From assembly GCF_004011695.2 (NCBI RefSeq), contig NC_082416.1, forward strand, positions 1,178,001-1,242,000: a stretch of DNA of 64,000 nucleotides. Reading direction: 5' to 3'. Origin of the DNA: Ascochyta rabiei (lineage: Eukaryota > Ascomycota > Dothideomycetes > Pleosporales > Didymellaceae). Position 1 is the stretch's first letter. Each line of letters opens with the position of its first letter. Both the position numbers and the translations under genes were made by a program. The notes below the pieces were generated by a model, which saw only the letters and a program-made list of their open reading frames with translations, made no database searches and had not been told where the DNA came from. Below are positions 58,270 to 64,000 of the stretch, piece by piece.

Positions 58270-60912
58270 ACTACTAAGGATTAATGTATACTACTATAGA
58301 CAACCCTTTAGACTCTATAGAGACACTGTCTTCCCTAACAGGAAATAACTATTAGGTTGTTGTTCTAATAAAGGGAAGGTCTATCTAACTATCCTTTAAT
58401 AGAAAGGAGGTTATAGAGTTCCTTAATAACTATAACTACATAGCAGAAAATAGAGGGTTAAGTAACAAGCAGAAGGTTAGGGTCCTCCCTAACTACTGCT
58501 ATAATTACTGCAGGAGGTTTATTAAACGCCTAAAACTATACGCTTTAGACAATTAGGTTAAGCTTCAGATTGCTATAAAGGATTACTAGAAAGACTAGGA
58601 CACTGCTTAACGCAAAGGCAATTAAGCATTCCTTAAAGCCTATATTAAAGAAACCTCTTAAGCCTTCCCTAGACTATTATACTACTATACTAACTTTATA
58701 GTATATAGTAATGCATATTAGAAGAATAATTAAATTCTAACCTCTAAGGAAGGATACTACTTCTTCTTAGGACTGCTAAAGGTTAACAAAGACCTTATCC
58801 TATTTAACATATAAAACAGGCCAGATATACAGGATTAATCTTTATTTATACTTAATAACATCTATAATTTTATAAAAAGAGTGTATAAGCAGCGCTAAGG
58901 CTTAAAGGAATTAGCGCTTAGAAGGGATAATAAATATACTAAGGAAACCCAGCGCCTTATAAACAGTACTAAGGAGCTAATTAACGCTAAGTCTGTTATT
59001 ACCTAGGCTAAGGATTAACTGGCTGCTTAGGGTAGTAAGAGCAAAACACCCCTACCTCCTAGTGTTAATAAAGACGTTAAAGAGCTTGTCTAGGCAATAG
59101 GCAGATAGAAGTTATCCCTAGCAGAGGTTAGCACCCTTATAAACTCTAACAATTAGATAAGAGAGATTCTGCAGTCTCCTACTAATTACGCTTACTTTAT
59201 TTCTTAAGCAACTAGAGCTAGTGCTACCTAGGAAAGGAACAATAGCTCTTACATTACTAACGCACCTAGGAACGTTAACCTAAGATAAGGAGTAAACTAC
59301 TCCTAAAGAAGAGAGTATAGTAACTCCTATAACATGTGTAGAGAGCTAAACTACTAAGCCTATAAGTGTAAATTATACAGAGCACTTACCTACATAGGGT
59401 AGTGTGGTTTTTAACTTAACTAAGACAGTTAACGCAGATACTACTTTAGTCCTGCTTACTATTAAATTAAACCTATCTAAGGATCTGTCCTGCCTACTTA
59501 TTAACTTAATTAGTTAAAACAGAAGATTTAAGAGTACTTTAAAGTTTTACAGGATGTCTTAGACTAGCTAGCCTATGCAGTTAAGCCTAATCTATTTAAA
59601 GGTGTAGACTCTAGGCCTAGAGGGGTAATGTATAGATCTAGGCCAGGCCTAGACATACAGAAAAAGATTATTAGAAGTGTTAGCGTGCTAACTATAATAG
59701 ATAATTATAAGCTAGACTATAAGTTATTGCACTCTTTTTAGAACTTCTAAATCCCTAATAATAACTATTACAAAGTTTATAGTCTTAATTATATTAATAA
59801 CAGAGATATTGTACTAAGGGCATATAATATTAAAGATAGCTCCTCCTTAAACGCAGTAACTAGGTTAGACAAGGCACGCGACCGCTAAGTTAATACTGTC
59901 CTAGAAAGAGCTTAGAGAGCTGCAGTTAGGAAAGAAAGACCTTTAATATTTTAATAAGCTACAGTTAAGCAAGCATACAATAATGCTAGGGATAAGTTAG
60001 TAGTAGATATTAAAGACTTATTAGGGTTAAGCCCTTTACTAATAGAGAATAAGCAAACAATACCTTTTACTAGTTAACTTTACAGTTAGCTGTATGCTAT
60101 TATTAAACCACTATTATAAGAGAGGGTATTAGAAACTATTCTACTATTAAATTAGCAAAAGAAGAAGCATTTAATAACTAGCTTAGACAATGGAATAGCA
60201 GACCTACTTAAACTATCTAAAAACAAGATTCTAACTGCAATTCTTTGTTAAGAAGTACAAGGGATTACTGTTAGAGATTTAGTCTCCTAGGGTTATATTT
60301 AAGCAATGTTCTAGAAGCCTATAAAGGAGTTAGACTCTAACCTAATAGTTAGCAGGGGCGTTAACTTAGCAATCCTAGGGGCTAGGGGTTCTAACTAATT
60401 AGGAGTTAACAGGTCTTACTAGTTAACTACTAATTAGCTAGAAATTATAAGGGTCTGTACTAGCGCTAAGTTTAGCAAAAATTACCCCGCAATTAAGAAC
60501 AGCAGGGCTTAATGCTTTAATATTAGATTAGAGAGGAATGCTTATAGGAGCTACTAACTAGAAGCATATAGTAATACATAGGACAATAAAGACCCTCTAA
60601 ATAAGCTAGCTAAAACTATAGAAACTACTAGGTTAGAGAAGCTAGTGCACTAAGATTTACTAACATGCTAGGCTTGTATTAGGTTACATGCAGTTAGCTG
60701 CTTAATTAACACTAGAGCTTAGATAAATTTAATAAGGTTTAGTGCTTCTTAAGCGCTAGGAATGGTGTATAAAGAAATAATACACCTAATAGGAAAAGAG
60801 TAGGGCGTTATTACAGCTAATAGTAGCATAGATCTATTTGTTGGAACGTTGTAGAATATCCCAGTCTAGATTAGAGAAGTTACAACCTTAACGCACTTTA
60901 GACTTGTAAGGA
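58270..60912 (+). pseudogene. gag-protease of the second-family retrotransposon, RIP-inactivated
   Basis: Plus-strand frame with TAG/TAA at Gln/Trp positions: KVRVLPNYCYNYCRRFIKRL, a helical middle, KTPLPPSVNKDVKELV, SRPRGVMYRSRPGLDIQKKI, and the retropepsin-like end (VITANSSIDLFVG). Motifs are gag-like overall. The remaining pol is beyond the gypsy-3 insertion. Confidence 0.6.
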
Positions 60913-60914
60913 AC

Positions 60915-61408
60915 TGTTGAGTTTCACACTTTAGACAAAGTCCGTAAGTGATTGTTCGATTAGGTCTTAGGGATAAGTACGTGCAGGGGTTCTTAAAGGG
61001 GTAGTTGTCTAGTTAAAGACTGTGGCGACTAGGGTTGTAAGGAAGAGTATAGAGTAGACTATCTGTTTCGCAAGCAGGGTTAAGATATTCTAATAACAAA
61101 GTTAATTAACAAAGTTAAACACAAACTATAAGGGTTATGTTCCTGTAATCTATATACTAAGGAGATATAATACTTATTAATAAGTAACTAGAGTTAGTCT
61201 AATAAAATATATAAGGGTGCTTGTGGACAAGCATATTATACTATGCTTATTAATAAGCAGTTACGTGTGTTATGCTTGTTAATAAGCAGTTACATAACAA
61301 CCCTAGGTGTTGTGTCTTTCTCTACTTGTTGTTCCTTTAGGGAGGAGTTAGGGGTTTAGTTGGACGATACTTATTGCTGTGCTGCTCCCTCTGTACAGGA
61401 TTGTAACA
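60915..61408 (-). repeat. 3' LTR of gypsy-3
   Basis: 494 bases, TGTTGAG ... TGTAACA, close to the gypsy-2 LTR type. Confidence 0.9.
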
Positions 61409-61508
61409 CTATCCCCCCTTCCTCTTTAGTTTGTCCTTAAACTACGTAATTATATTTTAGAGATTTATATAATCTGTAATCTCTGTATCTAGTAACCTGT
61501 AAGTTAAG

Positions 61509-62015
61509 ATGTCCTTATACGCTTGCAATATCTGTCTTATATTAGAAATCTGTTAAGCTAATACACCTGCTAAAGTCCCCTGCAATTGTTGTTTCTTTAG
61601 CGGCTACAAGTGCTACATTATACTAGATAGTCTAAAAGGTCTAAAGTGTGCTAAGTGTACAAAGGCTAGTAAGCCATATATAAACATGTCTTAGTTGTTA
61701 TTAGATAAGACTCGCAAGGAGTATAAAAAGAAGGTAGAAGAAGACAAGTTGCTCCTTACAACTGTTATTGCGCGACTATTACGTAATAAGAAAATCCTAA
61801 AATAGGTAAATAAACGCGCGCAGTAAAAGGCGCTGTGTTTAGCAAATAGGATAGTTAAGGCAGGCAAGTTGGACCTAGCTAAGGAAGTCGATCCTAACTG
61901 TCCTGCGGCGTCTATTAGCATATGTGCTTCGCTGGCTACCTAGGGTACCCTTAGCTTAATTAAAGAGTCTGTAGCAAACTATAGTACTTATGTACTAATT
62001 AGCAGCAACTCTTAA
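61509..62015 (+). pseudogene. Antisense cysteine-motif ORF of gypsy-3 (best preserved)
   Basis: Frame reads CNCCFFSGYKCYIILDSLKG, then LKCAKCTKASKPYINMS, a charged helical stretch (KEYKKKVEEDKLLLTTVIAR), ARLLRNKKILK and IKESVANYSTYVL. Only a few TAG codons break it. Cys spacing suggests a zinc-binding head followed by a coiled coil. The open frame on the minus strand (61691-61921) is its shadow. Confidence 0.55.
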
Positions 62016-62029
62016 GATGTGTAGGTGGC

Positions 62030-64000
62030 TCCTATGTGTTTTCTAAGTCTAGGTATCCTAACTATTTAACTAGATACCTTTGTTAGTTGCCATTTCCTTC
62101 ATATGTTACTATTTTTTTAACTTCCTATTTATCTTCGCCGTCGGCTTAATAATGGAAGTTCTGCTGGATGGGCGTTCTAGGGTTAGCTGGTTCCAACAGG
62201 GATATGTAGAACACTAGATAGATCTTTACATTCTTTAGCAGGTTAAGTCTATAGTTAACTAAGCTTATCTGTTTAGAAATAAAAAAGGGTCTAACTTTAA
62301 CATAGTCTAGTTTTTTTGTTAGTCTTTGCGTTTAAAGGTTTTTTGTAAGAAGGTAGACTTTATCCCCCTCTTTTAGCTAAGGTGCTATTTTTCTTTTCTG
62401 GTTAACATAAGAGATTGCTTGTTCTTAAGCCTTACTAATGTTTTCTAGCAATTTCTAGTGTACTTCCTTCAGTTTGGCTACTAAGGATATTGCTGATTTA
62501 GTCTAAACTGTTGTTTCTAGACTTCTAGTAAAGAGATTTAGGTGTCTCCTGTAATTTGCGAAGAACAGCGTTGTGCCTATTGCTTTTAATAATTTGTTGT
62601 TATACGCAATCTGTGCCATAGGTAACAGTAAAACCTAGTTGTCTTACTACTAGTTGCTGTATATCTGTAGGTATGTTTCTATAGTCTAATTTGTTCTTTT
62701 AGTCTGTCTATCTGTCTGCAGATAGTAGGCGGTTAATAGCTTCTTCTTAGTACCTATAGCTGCTAACAGCGTAGTCTAATAGTTTAACGTAAAGAGCTTA
62801 TCTTAATTGCTAATAATAGATTCCAGTATGCCGTGGTACCTAATCACTTAATCTAGAAATACTTAGGCTAGTTGCTTAGCAGTATAATTGCATCAAAAAG
62901 GTATCATCTTAGCGTGTTTAGTGAATCTGTCTACTACAACAAAGATCGCGTTGTAGGCATATCCTATAACAGGGTCCTTAGAGACAGGTAGTTGCGTAAT
63001 AAAGTCTATAGTAATGTTTGTCTATAGTGCTGTTAGCGGCTCTATAGCCTACATTTTCTGTATTTTGTGTGTGTACTATGCTTGTCTTATTAACAATTAA
63101 CACAGTTCTTAATGTACTTAGTAACCTTGTCTTTTATGTTCTTAAACTTATAATATCTTTTAATAAGTTCTATTGTGCGCGTGATTCTAGGGTGTCTGTG
63201 TAGCAGGTTGTTGTAATAACTAGCTATAATTTCTTCTTAAAGTTCCTCTAGTACTTGCGACAGGATGCGCTGCTTCTGTTAAACTTATATTATGTTATTA
63301 AGCTGCTATAATAGTCCTAAGGATCTATCCTTATTAATTATAAGTATAGCGTGCTTATTAATTGTCTTAGTTCTAGTAAGGTTGTGTTGTTAACTAAGTG
63401 CGTTAGCTCTTCTATTGTCCTTTCCTAGGGTATACAGTATCTTAAACTTATATCTTCTTAGTAACTCTAACTATCTAACTTGTCTTCTGTTAAGAACCTT
63501 AGTTATTGTAAAATAAACTAGGTTCTTATAGTCTATGTATATAGTAAGGTCTAAACAACTCTCTATATAGATTCTCTAATGTTCTAGGGCTAATACAATT
63601 GCTATAAGTTCTTTGTTGTGCACATTGTAATTTTCTTCTAGTCCTGTAAACTTTTGTAAATAGTAGGCAATTAGGTGCTATAGGCTATCTTGTTCTTACG
63701 TTGCATAAGCTCCTAATGCCAGATCTAAGGTATTAGTTTTAATCTAAAGTAGCTTTCTACTCTTAAAGGTAATTATTGTAGGTGGTTCTACGCATTCTTA
63801 CTTAAGTAACTAGAAGGAATCTTCTTATGCTTGTTCCTATTTAAATAGGACGTCCTTCCGCGTTAGCTTGGTAAGCAGTAGCGCTTTTATGGAGTAGTCC
63901 TTAATAAAGCGTCGGTTAAAGTTAACAAAGCTAAGGAATTCCTAGATTCCCTTAACTGTTTTTGGCGTTAGCTAATCCTTTACAACCTAAATCTTCTTTA
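62030..64000 (-). pseudogene. gypsy-3 pol, 3' part
   Basis: Minus strand, colinear with the integrase to RNase H part of gypsy-1 and gypsy-2. Contains TAG/TAA stops. RT is mostly beyond the edge. Confidence 0.7.

Larger units (their letters stand above)
57483..60914 (+). mobile_element. LTR retrotransposon of a second family (gag and protease only in window)
   Basis: LTR 57483-57738, then a leader with three 76-base tandem repeats, then a gag-like region (about 58270-60500). Near the right end comes a retropepsin-like block LINTRA...INLIRFSAS (canonical LIDTGA, changed by two G-to-A). The reading direction is plus. Gypsy-3 cuts it at 60915. Copia or gypsy identity cannot be decided without RT and integrase order. 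Confidence 0.75.
60915..64000 (-). mobile_element. Ty3/gypsy retrotransposon, gypsy-3 (3' part, runs off right edge)
   Basis: 3' LTR at left (494 bases), polypurine tract GAGGAAGGGGGGATAG on the minus strand, antisense ORF, then minus-strand pol colinear with gypsy-1 and gypsy-2 up to the window end. It keeps more CG and TG than the other copies, so it seems the least mutated. Confidence 0.88.

Noticed and set aside
61691..61921. Open minus-strand ORF in gypsy-3, and its partner at 56091-56297 (+)
   Set aside because: They are shadows of the antisense cysteine-motif ORF. They stay open because RIP creates stops mainly in the true frame, and they have no recognisable domain.

Overview
This is nuclear DNA of a filamentous ascomycete. 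The coding genes have introns of 47-53 bases with GT..AG ends and CTAAC/CTGAC-like branch sites. The recognisable proteins are typical of Pezizomycotina, and the right-hand part shows the C-to-T / G-to-A decay at CpA/TpG expected of repeat-induced point mutation (RIP). A dothideomycete (Pleosporales-like) is my best guess, but it rests on general resemblance of the proteins, not on a search.

The window has two compartments. Bases 1 to about 26,670 have ordinary base composition and hold sparse genes. In order these are: a hypothetical protein cut by the left edge (-), a D-glycerate 3-kinase/TDA10-like P-loop kinase (-), an FAD-dependent oxidoreductase (+), a decayed CorA-like membrane protein (+), a kinase-fold protein with a degenerate DFG motif (+), a small secreted six-cysteine protein (+), several gene remnants (pogo-like?, cupin, membrane protein), an apparently intact five-exon DUF3435/FluG-type tyrosine recombinase with C-terminal zinc fingers (+), and a terminal-inverted-repeat element carrying an intact three-exon gene of unknown function (-).

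From about 26,670 to the right end the DNA is AT-rich, full of TAG/TAA stops, and almost entirely nested transposons. A pogo-type element (26,677-35,792) sits inside a small cysteine-rich ORF and is itself split by a Ty3/gypsy element (27,345-34,313). A less decayed island (35,800-39,664) holds a phosphotransferase pseudogene and a HET-NACHT (NLR-type) pseudogene. The NLR remnant is cut by a plus-strand gypsy element (from 39,665). That element is broken up by a Fot1-like transposon, by a 1.05 kb G-rich fold-back element, by a second gypsy element (44,267-51,971, itself holding a MITE and a solo LTR), by a second Fot1-like copy, by a different LTR retrotransposon (from 57,483) and by a third gypsy element (60,915 to the window end). 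Target-site duplications confirm most of these joins.

The most unusual structures are four: the G-rich fold-back element with two tandem hairpins; an antisense cysteine-motif ORF near the 3' LTR of the gypsy copies; the cargo-bearing inverted-repeat element with palindromic subterminal repeats; and the zinc-finger tyrosine recombinase with a tRNA-Gly-like mini-hairpin upstream. No rRNA genes, complete tRNA genes or CRISPR arrays were seen.
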